64,000 nucleotides of DNA. It comes from Rhodobacter sp. Lineage in GTDB: Bacteria; Pseudomonadota; Alphaproteobacteria; Rhodobacterales; Rhodobacteraceae. The DNA is taken from positions 62,001-126,000 of the forward strand of contig JACKKE010000005.1 in NCBI GenBank assembly GCA_020637595.1, in the 5' to 3' direction. Of this stretch, positions 16,889-25,667 are shown piece by piece. The notes beneath the pieces were generated by a model. It was not told where the DNA came from, made no database searches, and saw nothing but the letters and a program-made list of their open reading frames with translations. Every line of letters begins with the position of its first letter. Position 1 is the first letter of the stretch. Position numbers and translations under genes: made by a program.

Positions 16889-17695
16889 TCAATGCGCGGG
16901 GCGCTGGACCGTGTCGAGGACCGAGCGCCCGCCGTCGAGACCGATCACCTGCCCGGTGATGAAGCTCGACGCCGGCGAGGCCAGGAACTGCGCGACCTCG
17001 GCGGCTTCGGACGGGGTGCCGATTCGGCCCAGCGGGGTGCCGGCGATGATGACGTCGCGGTATTCCGGGTGCTCGGCGATGGTGTCGCGCAGCGTGCCGC
17101 TCATCAGCGATCCCAGCGCAATGGCGTTGACGCGGATCGCGTGTGGCGCCAGCGCCACCGCCAGCGAGCGGGTCATCTGCTCGACCGCGGCCGAGCTGAT
17201 CGAAAAGGCCATGAGTTCGGGCTGGGTCCGGTGCGCGGCGATCGAGGTCAGGTTGATGATCGTGCCGGTCTCGGTGGTAGCGCCCTCGGCCGCCTCGGCC
17301 TGGGCGATCATCCGGCGGGCGACCGCCTGGCTGAGCTTCAGCGCGGTGTTCAGGTTGTGGTCGATGGAATGCTCGACGCTGGTATCGGCGGGGTCGAGCG
17401 GATCGGTGACGCAAAACATCCGCGTCGCGTTGACCAGGATATCCACCCGGTCAAAGGCGTCGATGGTCATCGACAGAAGGTTCGCGACATCCAGTTTCTG
17501 CCGCAGATCCCCGACGAAAATGCGGGCGTTTTCCTGATCGGCCAGATCGTCGCACCCCGATTTCAGGCGTTTCTCGCTGAGGTCGGCAAAGACGACATTC
17601 GCGCCCTCGTCCAGGAAATGCCGGGCGATGGCGTGGCCGACACCGCCGGCGGCGCCGGTGATGATGGCGGTCTTGCCCGAGATCGAAAAGCTCAT
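16889..17695 (-). CDS. SDR-family protein lacking catalytic Tyr and Lys
   Basis: A 268-aa short-chain dehydrogenase fold: the cofactor motif TGAAGGVG (13-20), acidic Asp38 after the second strand (suggesting NAD), and the C-terminal DGGRS motif are intact. Ser151 remains in NLTSI, but the usual YxxxK is AFSISSAA, with Phe164 in place of Tyr and Ser168 in place of Lys. The NNAG motif is NATR. A normal oxidoreductase mechanism is therefore unlikely. Its start overlaps the stop of the rsmC-like gene as ATGA, so they are coupled. Confidence 0.8.
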   Translation of the reverse strand: MSFSISGKTAIITGAAGGVGHAIARHFLDEGANVVFADLSEKRLKSGCDDLADQENARIFVGDLRQKLDVANLLSMTIDAFDRVDILVNATRMFCVTDPLDPADTSVEHSIDHNLNTALKLSQAVARRMIAQAEAAEGATTETGTIINLTSIAAHRTQPELMAFSISSAAVEQMTRSLAVALAPHAIRVNAIALGSLMSGTLRDTIAEHPEYRDVIIAGTPLGRIGTPSEAAEVAQFLASPASSFITGQVIGLDGGRSVLDTVQRPAH

Positions 17696-18771
17696 GCGCG
17701 GCGTCCTGTTCTGTGGGTCACCCGGGGGCGGCGGGCCGGTTCGGCGGGGGCGCTGCGCAGCGGGCCTTCGGCATGCAGGATCTTGAAGCCCGGGGTGCCG
17801 GCCAGTTCGCTATGCGACCGAAAGGCCGCGGTCAGCGCGGTTTCATAGGGCAGGTGCCGGTTGGCGACCAGCAGCAGCTGCCCCGAGGGTTTCAGCATTG
17901 CCGCCGCCGCGCGGATGAAGGCCGTGCCCAGCTGCGGACGGGCCTCGCGGCCGGTGTGGAACGGCGGGTTCATCACCACCGCATCCAGCGCGAGACCCGG
18001 CAGCGGCTGTGTCGCGTCGGCCCAGTGAAAGCGGGCGCGTGGGTCGGTGACGTTCTGCCGGGCGCAATCGAGCGCGCGGGCGTCGGCCTCGACCAGGTGC
18101 AGCTCCGCAATGCCCGGGGCGCGGGCGAGGATCTGCGCCGAGAGATAGCCCCAGCCTGCGCCGAGGTCGGCCACCACGCCCTTCAGTCCCGCCGGGATCA
18201 TCTGCGCCAGCAGGGCCGAACCCGGGTCGATCCCATCGGCGGAAAAGAGCCCGGGCAGGGTGCGGAAGGGGTGTCCCTCGGGGTCGGTGACGGTTGCGGC
18301 TTTGGCCAGCCAGTCGGACAGGTCAACGCCCGCCGCCGGGAACCAGGCGATCTTGCCGTGGCCCTTGGACAGCGCCTCGGACAGGTCGACCCGGCCGCGC
18401 AACTCGCGCAACATCGCTTCGACCCCGTCGGTCTTTTGCCCGTCGACGATCACCGGCCCGTCGGTCAGCGCCGCGGCGCGGGCAATCAGGTCGCGCGCCT
18501 CGGACCGTGCCCGGGGCAGGCAGACCAGCGCGGCCGCATAGCGCCCCTCGGACGCTGTTGCGCAGGCATAGCGCCGGGCGAGAAAGGCCGTGTGGTCCGG
18601 GGCGTGCGGCGTGACGACCTGCACGCGGTCCTGCGGCAGGGGCGACAGGTCTTCACCCAAGCGCGGGTGCAGCACGGCGATGGTCCCGGCATCGGGCAAC
18701 GAAAGCCCGGCCTCGAACGCGAGGTCAAGCCGCAGCGCACGCGGCGCCGGATCGGAGGGGGACATGCTCAT
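17692..18771 (-). CDS. RsmC-like class I methyltransferase
   Basis: A 359-aa SAM-dependent methyltransferase. The SAM motif is DLGAGWG (202-208), and MNPPF (268-271) is the NPPF/Y motif of N-methyltransferases acting on base amino groups. The two-domain layout, with a degenerate N-terminal half, matches RsmC, which methylates G1207 of 16S rRNA. The start at MSMSPSD lies 19 bases after the clpS stop, and a longer upstream reading frame overlaps clpS. The gene is followed by the SDR gene with a 4-base overlap. Confidence 0.8.
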   Translation of the reverse strand: MSMSPSDPAPRALRLDLAFEAGLSLPDAGTIAVLHPRLGEDLSPLPQDRVQVVTPHAPDHTAFLARRYACATASEGRYAAALVCLPRARSEARDLIARAAALTDGPVIVDGQKTDGVEAMLRELRGRVDLSEALSKGHGKIAWFPAAGVDLSDWLAKAATVTDPEGHPFRTLPGLFSADGIDPGSALLAQMIPAGLKGVVADLGAGWGYLSAQILARAPGIAELHLVEADARALDCARQNVTDPRARFHWADATQPLPGLALDAVVMNPPFHTGREARPQLGTAFIRAAAAMLKPSGQLLLVANRHLPYETALTAAFRSHSELAGTPGFKILHAEGPLRSAPAEPARRPRVTHRTGRRA

Positions 18772-18790
18772 CGGTGGGCGCGACCGCGCC

Positions 18791-19132
18791 CTACTCCTTT
18801 TCCAGGGTGCATTGCAGCGGATGCTGGTGACGGCGGGCAAAGTCCATCACCTGGGCGACCTTGGTCTCGGCAATCTCGAAGCTGAACACGCCGACCACTG
18901 CCAGGCCCTTCTTGTGCACGGTCAGCATGATCTCGAACGCCTGCGCATGGCTCAGGCCAAAGAACCGTTCGAGGACATGCACGACGAATTCCATCGGCGT
19001 GTAATCGTCGTTGAGCAGCAGCACCTTATACATCGGCGGCCGCTGCGTCTTGGCACGCGTTTTCAGCGCGACGCCGGGCTCGTTGCCGTCGGGGCCGTCC
19101 TTGCGTTCGGTCATCGTAGGTTGAAAAGGCAT
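18791..19132 (-). CDS. clpS: ATP-dependent Clp protease adaptor
   Basis: ClpS delivers N-degron substrates to ClpAP. The 113-aa protein has the conserved core YKVLLLNDDYTPMEFVV, with the NDDxTPM motif of the N-degron pocket, and the later VHKKG and MDFARRHQHPL segments. A second ATG six codons downstream (MTERKDG) is an equally good start. clpA is not adjacent in this window. The rsmC-like and SDR genes follow closely on the same strand. Confidence 0.95.
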   Translation of the reverse strand: MPFQPTMTERKDGPDGNEPGVALKTRAKTQRPPMYKVLLLNDDYTPMEFVVHVLERFFGLSHAQAFEIMLTVHKKGLAVVGVFSFEIAETKVAQVMDFARRHQHPLQCTLEKE

Positions 19133-19224
19133 GATCCGAGGGACCGGGGCTGACAGATTCGGGTTCGGGGCAGTATATAGCGCGCTGAACGGTCAAGAAA
19201 ACCCTGCGGGTCAAAGGAGCGACA

Positions 19225-19926
19225 ATGCGCATCACGACGGTCGGATTGGACGCGGATGACACGCTTTGGCACAACGAGCGGTTCTTTCACTGGACCCAGG
19301 CGCGATTCACCGAGCTGTTGGCCGACCATGCCGACGCCGATCACCTGGCCGAGCGCCTGCTGGCTGCCGAGCGGCGCAACCTCGGGCATTACGGGTTCGG
19401 CATCAAGGGATTCATGCTGTCGATGATCGAAACCGCCATCGAGGTGACCGAGGGCCGCGTGCCGGGCGCGGTGATCGGGCAGATTATTGCCGCGGGGCAG
19501 GAGATGCTGGCCCATCCGATCGAGTTGTTGCCGGGTGTCGAGGAGACCATTGACAGCCTGGTGGGTCGGTATCGGCTGGTGGTGATCACCAAGGGCGATC
19601 TGCTGGACCAGGAGCGCAAGTTGGCGCAGTCGGGACTGGGCGAGCGGTTCGACGCGGTGGAGATCGTCAGCGAAAAGACGTCAGGCATCTATCGTCAGAT
19701 CTTTGCCCGGCATGGCGAGGGGGCCGATGCCGCGCTGATGGCCGGCAATTCGATGGCCTCGGACGTGGTGCCGCCGATCGAGGCCGGGGCCTGGGGGGTG
19801 TTTGTGCCGCACGGGCTGGAATGGGCGCTGGAACGCGCCACCCCACCCGAGGGGCATCCCCGGTTTCGGCGGATCTCTGCTTTGTCAGACCTTCCGGCGC
19901 TGCTGGCTGCGATCAACGAGGGCTGA
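19225..19926 (+). CDS. HAD-superfamily hydrolase
   Basis: A 233-aa haloacid-dehalogenase-type phosphatase. Motif I is GLDADDTLWHN (Asp nucleophile and acid two residues on), motif II is VVITKGD, and motif IV is AGNSMASDVVPP. The cap inserted between motifs I and II is alpha-helical (C1 type). The family acts on small phosphate esters. The exact substrate is not evident. AAAGGAG lies 5 bases before the ATG. It is divergent from clpS, and a stem-loop follows its stop. Confidence 0.85.
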   Translation: MRITTVGLDADDTLWHNERFFHWTQARFTELLADHADADHLAERLLAAERRNLGHYGFGIKGFMLSMIETAIEVTEGRVPGAVIGQIIAAGQEMLAHPIELLPGVEETIDSLVGRYRLVVITKGDLLDQERKLAQSGLGERFDAVEIVSEKTSGIYRQIFARHGEGADAALMAGNSMASDVVPPIEAGAWGVFVPHGLEWALERATPPEGHPRFRRISALSDLPALLAAINEG

Positions 19927-19984
19927 ATCTGGTGGCCGCGGGGACGCCAACCGCCAGATCTTGATCCCTATCTTAAGAACCTGC

Positions 19985-20012
19985 GAAAACCCGTTGAAAA
20001 GCGGGGGTTTTC
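19985..20012 (+). terminator. Stem-loop with A/T-rich ends after the HAD gene
   Basis: GAAAACCCG pairs with CGGGGGTTTTC around a short loop, leaving two unpaired G. The T run is inside the 3' arm rather than after it, so it could act in either direction. It ends 39 bases before the carboxypeptidase start. Confidence 0.4.
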
Positions 20013-20051
20013 ACAGCGCCAATCCCGTGCTAGCCTAACCCGGAGCAGAAC

Positions 20052-22079
20052 ATGACGCCCGGAAAATCGGGCGCAGAGGCAGAGGTCAGGCAAGTGACAA
20101 CGCGGAAACGGCGTTGGCTTCGCGCATTTGGCGTGCAACTCACGGTAACGCTGGTGGCGTTGCTGGTGATGGGGTTTGCCGCGAACCGCGCTGTGGCCCA
20201 GCCCTTTGCCTCGATCATCATGGATGCCCGCAGCGGCGAAGTCCTGGCCTCGACGAATGCGAATGCGCGGCTGCATCCGGCGTCTCTGACCAAGATGATG
20301 ACGCTCTATATTGCCTTCGAGGCGGTCGAGAACGGCGAGATCGACCTGGACACGCGGGTGCAGATCTCGCGTCATGCAGCCTCGCAGCCGCCCTCCCGTC
20401 TGGGGTTGCGCGCGGGACAGCGCATCGCGTTCCGCTATCTGATCCGGGCTGCGGCGCTGCGGTCGGCCAATGACGCAGCGGCGGCAATTGCCGAGGCGCT
20501 GGAAGGGTCGGTGGCCAATTTCGCCGCCCGCATGAATCGCACGGCGCAGGCCATCGGCATGACCCGCACCCATTTCGCCAACCCGCACGGGCTGACGACC
20601 GATGGCCATTTGTCGACCGCGCGGGACATGGCGACGCTGGGGCGGCAGCTGTATTTCGACTATCCCGACTATTACAACATCTTCTCGCGGCTGTCCGACG
20701 ACGCGGGCATCGCCACGGTGCGCAACACCAACCGGGCCTTTCTGAACAGCTATCGCGGTGCCGACGGGATCAAGACCGGCTTCACCAACGCGGCCGGGTA
20801 TAACCTGGCGGCGATGGCCGAGCGGGACGGCGTGCGGATCCTGGTCGTGGTGATGGGGGCGCGGTCCTCGGCGCATCGCCTGCAGCAGGTGACCCAGCTG
20901 ATGGACCGCGGTTTCCGCATGGCGCCGCGGCGGGCGGCCGTCCGACGACCGTCGCGGCCCGATTATGTCCATGCGCCCGAGGATTCGGGCAATGGCCCTG
21001 CAGCGGGCCGGGTGATCCGGCTGCAGACCGCGCCCACCGCCAGTCGCTTCCCGCGGCCAAGGCCGCTGCCCGGCGAGGCGCCTTCGGACGAGATGATCGC
21101 GAGTTTGCGCGACGATATCGACGCGGTGATCGCGGATATCCGGCAACCCGACCCCGAGACCGACACCGAGGAGACCGGCTATCCGTCGGACATGACCTCG
21201 GAGGAGCCGGACGAGGTGGTTGCGGCTCCGGCCGAGGCCCCGGCAGAAGAGGCGACCGAAACCGTCGCCGCCGTTGCGCCTGAACGGTCGCCGGTGCCGC
21301 GCGTGCGACCGGGCGAGGCCGGTAGCCCTGTTGTCGCCCGCGCCGGCGTGAGCGCGGATGCGACACAGGCCGTGGCGGCGCTGGTCCAGACCGCGGTGCC
21401 CGAAGCCCGGCCCGAACTGCCCAGCTCGCCCGTCCGGTTCGAGCATTCCGACCTGGCCATCGCCGATGTGGCGGTGCGGGACGGTCTGGTCGTGATCCCC
21501 GGCCTGCCACCGATCGCCACCGATCTGGAGGCGACAGCGCGTGCCGAGGGGCTGGACCCCGCGCTGGTCGATCCCGGCGCCGAGCCGGGCGACGAAATCG
21601 CCGCCGCCCCCGCGCAACCGGCCGAGGTGGCGCTGGCCCAGATCGAGCCGGTCGTGCCCGAACTGGCGGTGGGCGAGGATGGCCGCATCCTGTGGCGTGA
21701 CGAGGAATTGTTGTCGGCGTTGTCGCATGAGGATCCCGAGGATCCGGTGCTGACCCCGACCATCGTGTTGACCACCAGCGAGGCTGCGGAGGCGACAGAC
21801 CCGCCGCCGATGCCGGAAATCGTTACCCGGGTGTCGACCTCGGGCGGGCGGCTCTGGGCGGTGGAGCTGGGGCTCTATCCGTCGCGGTTCGATGCCGAAC
21901 GGGTGTTGCTGCGGCTGGCGCTGTCGGAAAACGCGACGCCGGGCAGTGGCGTGCGGCGGGTGGTCTCGCGGGCGGGACGGTTCGCCGCCGAGGTGCACAG
22001 CCTGTCCGAGGATGAGGCGCAGACGGCCTGCCTGCGGCTGGTCGCCCGCGATCATCCCTGCTCGGTTATGACTCCCTGA
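20052..22079 (+). CDS. D-alanyl-D-alanine carboxypeptidase (PBP5 type) with SPOR domain
   Basis: A 675-aa penicillin-binding protein that trims peptidoglycan stem peptides. After a signal/anchor segment (about 30-50), the SxxK motif is Ser78-Lys81, SxN is Ser136-Asn138 and KTG is Lys239-Gly241, so the peptidase is intact. From about residue 300 a long Pro/Ala/Glu-rich linker leads to a C-terminal SPOR-like domain (about 595-675), which binds denuded glycan at the division site. GGAG precedes the ATG. A GTG 14 codons on is an alternative start. It is longer than classical PBP5 (about 400 aa). Confidence 0.88.
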   Translation: MTPGKSGAEAEVRQVTTRKRRWLRAFGVQLTVTLVALLVMGFAANRAVAQPFASIIMDARSGEVLASTNANARLHPASLTKMMTLYIAFEAVENGEIDLDTRVQISRHAASQPPSRLGLRAGQRIAFRYLIRAAALRSANDAAAAIAEALEGSVANFAARMNRTAQAIGMTRTHFANPHGLTTDGHLSTARDMATLGRQLYFDYPDYYNIFSRLSDDAGIATVRNTNRAFLNSYRGADGIKTGFTNAAGYNLAAMAERDGVRILVVVMGARSSAHRLQQVTQLMDRGFRMAPRRAAVRRPSRPDYVHAPEDSGNGPAAGRVIRLQTAPTASRFPRPRPLPGEAPSDEMIASLRDDIDAVIADIRQPDPETDTEETGYPSDMTSEEPDEVVAAPAEAPAEEATETVAAVAPERSPVPRVRPGEAGSPVVARAGVSADATQAVAALVQTAVPEARPELPSSPVRFEHSDLAIADVAVRDGLVVIPGLPPIATDLEATARAEGLDPALVDPGAEPGDEIAAAPAQPAEVALAQIEPVVPELAVGEDGRILWRDEELLSALSHEDPEDPVLTPTIVLTTSEAAEATDPPPMPEIVTRVSTSGGRLWAVELGLYPSRFDAERVLLRLALSENATPGSGVRRVVSRAGRFAAEVHSLSEDEAQTACLRLVARDHPCSVMTP

Positions 22080-22094
22080 TCGGGGTGCGGCCGG

Positions 22095-23114
22095 TCAGTT
22101 GCGGCTGCACAAGATGCGCACGGAATCGTATTTGCGCCCGGCCGGCGCCAGCATGGTCCGCGCCAGCAGTTTCGCCGAATGGCGCACCTGCCGGTCGATA
22201 TCGGTCTGCGTCGCCTCGCGGTTTTCCAGCTTGGCGCGGATACAGGCCTCGTCGGTGATCCAGTCGGGCATGAACTGGCGGACATAGCCGCGATACAGCA
22301 CCTTGCGCACCGTGAGGCCGGCGGCTTCGGCGCAGGCCTGCAGGCTGTCCGGGGTAAAGAAGTTCAGGTGCCGCGGAACGTCGAGCCAGCGCCAGGCCTC
22401 GCCCATCATGCGGGCGCCCTCGCAGCCGTTGTTCGGAACCTCGATCGACATCACGCCGTCGTCGGCCAGCAGGTCGCGAGCGTTCTGCAGCGAGAGCACC
22501 GGGTCCACCGTGTGTTCCAGCACATGGGTGAAAACGATCAGCCCGTAACGGCGATCCTTGACCGCGTCGGGCAGCAGCTCGGCGGTGCCTTCATGCACGT
22601 CCAGCCCGCGTTCATCCCGGGCGACACGCACCGCGCGCGGATCCGGTTCGACGCCGCGAACGTGGCGCAGGAAGGGGCTGAAGGTGCGCATCCGGTCACC
22701 ATCGCCGCAGCCGATTTCCAGCCCGTCGCGCTCTGCGCCGGGGATGATCGAGCGCCACCATTCGGGCGTCGGCTCGCAGCCATGTTCGAACCGATACGCC
22801 AGCGATCCCAGCAGCTTGCCGATGGTGCCGATGGCGCGGGCCTCGGCCTCCTCATCGTGATTGCAGCGTTCAGCATGCGTATAGTAGGCGTCGATATCGT
22901 AAAAACCTGCGATCTGTTCGGGATCGGGGCGCGGGTGGATCTGGCCAAAGCGGGCGGCATCGGCCCACCAGATCGACCAGCGGCGCGGATCGTCCATGCG
23001 ACGCCAGTCGCGTGGAACCTCGATCGCGGGGTGCATCGGCTCCCCGGTCACAAGGCATCGCGCCTCGGTTTCGAACTCGGCTTCCATCCTCGACACGTAT
23101 GCACAATCTTTCAT
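22095..23114 (-). CDS. Class I SAM-dependent methyltransferase
   Basis: A 339-aa methyltransferase with the SAM motif LEIGCGDGDRM and a downstream LIVFTHVLEHT segment, as in methyltransferases acting on small molecules or lipid/sugar precursors. The N-terminal 100 residues (WWADAARFGQIHP, YYTHAERCNHDEE) are a substrate or partner domain I do not recognise. I chose the ATG at MKDCAYV because AGGGACGCC precedes it. Two earlier ATGs lack a ribosome site. Its acceptor is unknown. Confidence 0.8.
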   Translation of the reverse strand: MKDCAYVSRMEAEFETEARCLVTGEPMHPAIEVPRDWRRMDDPRRWSIWWADAARFGQIHPRPDPEQIAGFYDIDAYYTHAERCNHDEEAEARAIGTIGKLLGSLAYRFEHGCEPTPEWWRSIIPGAERDGLEIGCGDGDRMRTFSPFLRHVRGVEPDPRAVRVARDERGLDVHEGTAELLPDAVKDRRYGLIVFTHVLEHTVDPVLSLQNARDLLADDGVMSIEVPNNGCEGARMMGEAWRWLDVPRHLNFFTPDSLQACAEAAGLTVRKVLYRGYVRQFMPDWITDEACIRAKLENREATQTDIDRQVRHSAKLLARTMLAPAGRKYDSVRILCSRN

Positions 23115-23217
23115 GGCGTCCCTGCGAACAAACATTACCTGTTCGTCCTGCGCGTGCATTGTGTCGGTTTTTGGGCCGATTCGGGGTGATTTCTTCCGCT
23201 TGCCGTCGTTCGGGCGG

Positions 23218-23358
23218 TTACAGCGCCGAACTGGTGGAGAAAACCGGCCGGGCCGGATCGGACGCGGCCTGCGCGGTGAGGGTGGCGACCGTGCCGCAAA
23301 CGAGCACACCGGCAAGCACCAGGGTCCACAGGCGCGGGGCGTTCAGGCGGATCAGCAT
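23218..23358 (-). CDS. Small secreted peptide (46 aa)
   Basis: A short frame with a strong ribosome site (AAAGGAGCCCGCC before the ATG) that encodes MLIRLNAPRLWTLVLAGVLV followed by CGTVATLTAQA. It then has a short polar tail ending in SSAL and TAA. It looks like a signal peptide plus a 13-residue mature part, or a single-pass membrane micro-protein. I do not recognise the family. It is upstream of the methyltransferase on the same strand and divergent from hemC. Confidence 0.5.
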   Translation of the reverse strand: MLIRLNAPRLWTLVLAGVLVCGTVATLTAQAASDPARPVFSTSSAL

Positions 23359-23484
23359 GGCGGGCTCCTTTGCGGCGTTCGGGGGCGTTCAGGCATGGGT
23401 CGCGGCAGAGCGTCGCGGGGTTCAATCGCGCGGGCTGATTTCCGCCCGTTGCCAGAGGCGGGCCGCGCGGCTAAGCAGACGGGC

Positions 23485-24444
23485 ATGACCATCGCCCTGC
23501 CCACCCCCGACCAGCCCCTGAAGATCGGCACCCGCGGCTCGCCGCTGGCGCTGGCGCAGGCCCATGAAACCCGCGCGCGCCTGATGGCGGCCTTTGCGTT
23601 GCCCGAGGCGGCCTTTGCCATCGCGGTGATCCGCACCACCGGCGACGACGCGGCGCTGATCGCCGCCGACCGGCCGTTGAAGGAAATCGGCAACAAGGGG
23701 CTCTTTACCAAGGAAATCGAAGAGCAGCTGCTGTCCGGGGGCATCGACATCGCGGTGCATTCGATGAAGGACATGCCGGTCGCCCAGCCCGAAGGCCTGT
23801 TGCTGGATTGCTACCTGCCGCGCGAGGACACGGCGGATGCCTTTGTCTCGTTGCGCCACGGCAGCATCGCGGAGTTGCCGCAGGGCGCGGTGGTCGGCAC
23901 CTCGTCGCTGCGCCGGCGTGCGCAGCTGTTGAATCGCCGGCCAGACCTAAGGGTGGTCGAGTTCCGCGGCAATGTGCAGACCCGGCTGAAGAAGCTGGGC
24001 GATGGCGTGGCCGAGGCGACGTTCCTGGCGATGGCGGGTCTGAACCGGCTGGGCATGACCGAGGTGCCGCGTCGGGCGATCCTCGCCGACGAGATGCTTC
24101 CGGCGGTGGCGCAGGGCGCGATCGGCATCGAGCGGCGGGTGGAGGACGCGCGCACGGCGGCGATGCTGGCGGCGATCCATGACCGCGACACCGGGCTGCG
24201 GCTGGCGGCCGAGCGCGCGTTCCTGACAACGCTCGACGGATCCTGCGAGACACCGATTGCAGGGCTGGCCGTGATCGAGGGTGACACCCTGTGGCTGCGT
24301 GGCGAGATCCTGCGCCCCGATGGCTCGGAGAGCCTGTCGGACGAGGCGCGCGGGCCGCTGGCCGGCGGCGCGGCGCTGGGCGAAGAGCTGGCGCGCCGTC
24401 TGCTGGCGCGCGCGCCGGCCGATTTCTTTGCCTGGCGGGGCTGA
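23485..24444 (+). CDS. hemC: Hydroxymethylbilane synthase (porphobilinogen deaminase)
   Basis: Condenses four porphobilinogens to hydroxymethylbilane in tetrapyrrole synthesis. The 319-aa protein has the cofactor-attachment cysteine Cys254 in DGSCETPIAG, the catalytic aspartate region HSMKDMP (Asp96) and the substrate-binding GTSSLRRRAQL and FRGNVQTRL motifs. The start MTIALPT is the first with sensible homology; an upstream extension is antisense to the small peptide gene. hemE is not adjacent in this window. Confidence 0.97.
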   Translation: MTIALPTPDQPLKIGTRGSPLALAQAHETRARLMAAFALPEAAFAIAVIRTTGDDAALIAADRPLKEIGNKGLFTKEIEEQLLSGGIDIAVHSMKDMPVAQPEGLLLDCYLPREDTADAFVSLRHGSIAELPQGAVVGTSSLRRRAQLLNRRPDLRVVEFRGNVQTRLKKLGDGVAEATFLAMAGLNRLGMTEVPRRAILADEMLPAVAQGAIGIERRVEDARTAAMLAAIHDRDTGLRLAAERAFLTTLDGSCETPIAGLAVIEGDTLWLRGEILRPDGSESLSDEARGPLAGGAALGEELARRLLARAPADFFAWRG

Positions 24445-24542
24445 AGGCCTGACATTCGGGGCATCCGGGGACAGGTTGGGAAATCACCAGCCTGGGTGTC
24501 CGTTGCCCCGTGAACCTACCCTGCGGTGTCGAAAAACTCGCC

Positions 24543-25595
24543 TCAGTCGAGCAGCGCCGCGATGGTCTGCGCCAGTTCCTGCTGGGCCGCATCGTCCAGC
24601 GCCTCGGCTCTCAGCACGGTCTGCGGCGCGCGTCCCTGACGCAGCTGGGTGCGGGCATAGCGGGGATCGTAATGCTCCTGCATCAGGCCCGAGGCCAGCG
24701 CCGCAAAGTCGCCTGCGTCGGCCAGGGCCCGCCAGGTGTCGATCGTCTCGCGCGGCTGATAGGGGGCCAGCGCGTCGATGCGGGCGCGCAATTCGGCGGT
24801 GTCGGCGGTGACATCGGCATAGGCGCGCACCAGCCAGTCGGCGCGGGCGGCAAGCGGGGCGTCGATCTCGATCCGGGGGGCGGCCTGCATGGCTTTCCAC
24901 AGCGACGGCGGAATGCGCAGGTCGCCGATGCGGTTGGATTCGGCCTCGACCAGCACCGGACGCTTGGGGTCGAGGCGCGCGGCCGCCAGTGCCAGTGCGC
25001 TTTCGAACCCCTTTTGCGCGGGCTGGCGGTCGCCGGGGGCCAGACCGAACAGCGAGCCGCGGTGCCGCGCCAGACCTTCGAGGTCGATCACCTGACCGCC
25101 GAGCGCCGCGACCTTGTGCAGGATGGCGGTCTTGGCAGTGCCGGTGTTGCCATCAAGCACGACCACCGGGGCGGGGAAGGGCGTGTCATATAGGGCAGCC
25201 TGCACCTGACGGCGCCAGGATTTCCACCCACCCTCGATCACGCCGACCTGCCAGCCGATCTGCCCGAGGATCAGCGCGATCGACGCGGACCGCTGCCCGC
25301 CGCGCCAGCAATAGACCAGCGGGCGATAATTCGCCGGTTTGTCGGCCAGATAGGTTTCCAGGTAGTGGGCGGCATTGCGCGCGACCAGCGCGGCACCCAG
25401 CCGGCGCGCCAGGAACCTGCTCTGCTGGACATAGATCGTGCCGACCTGCGCGCGTTCGTCATCGCTGAGCGAGGGCAGGTTCACGGCCCCCGGGATGTGG
25501 TCCTCGGCGTATTCCGAGGGCGAGCGGACGTCGATCACCTCGTCAAAGGGCAGGGAATCGAGATCGGCAATCGAGGTCAGGGTGATCCGGCGCAT
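24543..25595 (-). CDS. mnmH: tRNA 2-selenouridine synthase
   Basis: Replaces sulfur by selenium (via a geranylated intermediate) at the wobble 2-thiouridine of tRNAs. The 350-aa protein has an N-terminal rhodanese domain with Cys96 in VYCWRGGQRS and a P-loop GNTGTAKT (149-156) in the C-terminal half, the exact SelU/MnmH layout. Its presence suggests selenium use; selD and other selenium genes are not in this window. It is convergent with hemC. Confidence 0.93.
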   Translation of the reverse strand: MRRITLTSIADLDSLPFDEVIDVRSPSEYAEDHIPGAVNLPSLSDDERAQVGTIYVQQSRFLARRLGAALVARNAAHYLETYLADKPANYRPLVYCWRGGQRSASIALILGQIGWQVGVIEGGWKSWRRQVQAALYDTPFPAPVVVLDGNTGTAKTAILHKVAALGGQVIDLEGLARHRGSLFGLAPGDRQPAQKGFESALALAAARLDPKRPVLVEAESNRIGDLRIPPSLWKAMQAAPRIEIDAPLAARADWLVRAYADVTADTAELRARIDALAPYQPRETIDTWRALADAGDFAALASGLMQEHYDPRYARTQLRQGRAPQTVLRAEALDDAAQQELAQTIAALLD

Positions 25596-25667
25596 GACAT
25601 TCCTCTAGCCCGGGCTGCGGCCTGCGAAAAGGCCGCAGCCCGGTGGCGGCTTTGCGTTTCTTGCGGT

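Noticed and set aside
19172..19196. A sigma-70 promoter for clpS with TTGACC and TATACT on the minus strand
   Set aside because: The spacing is only 13 bases, too short for a standard promoter.
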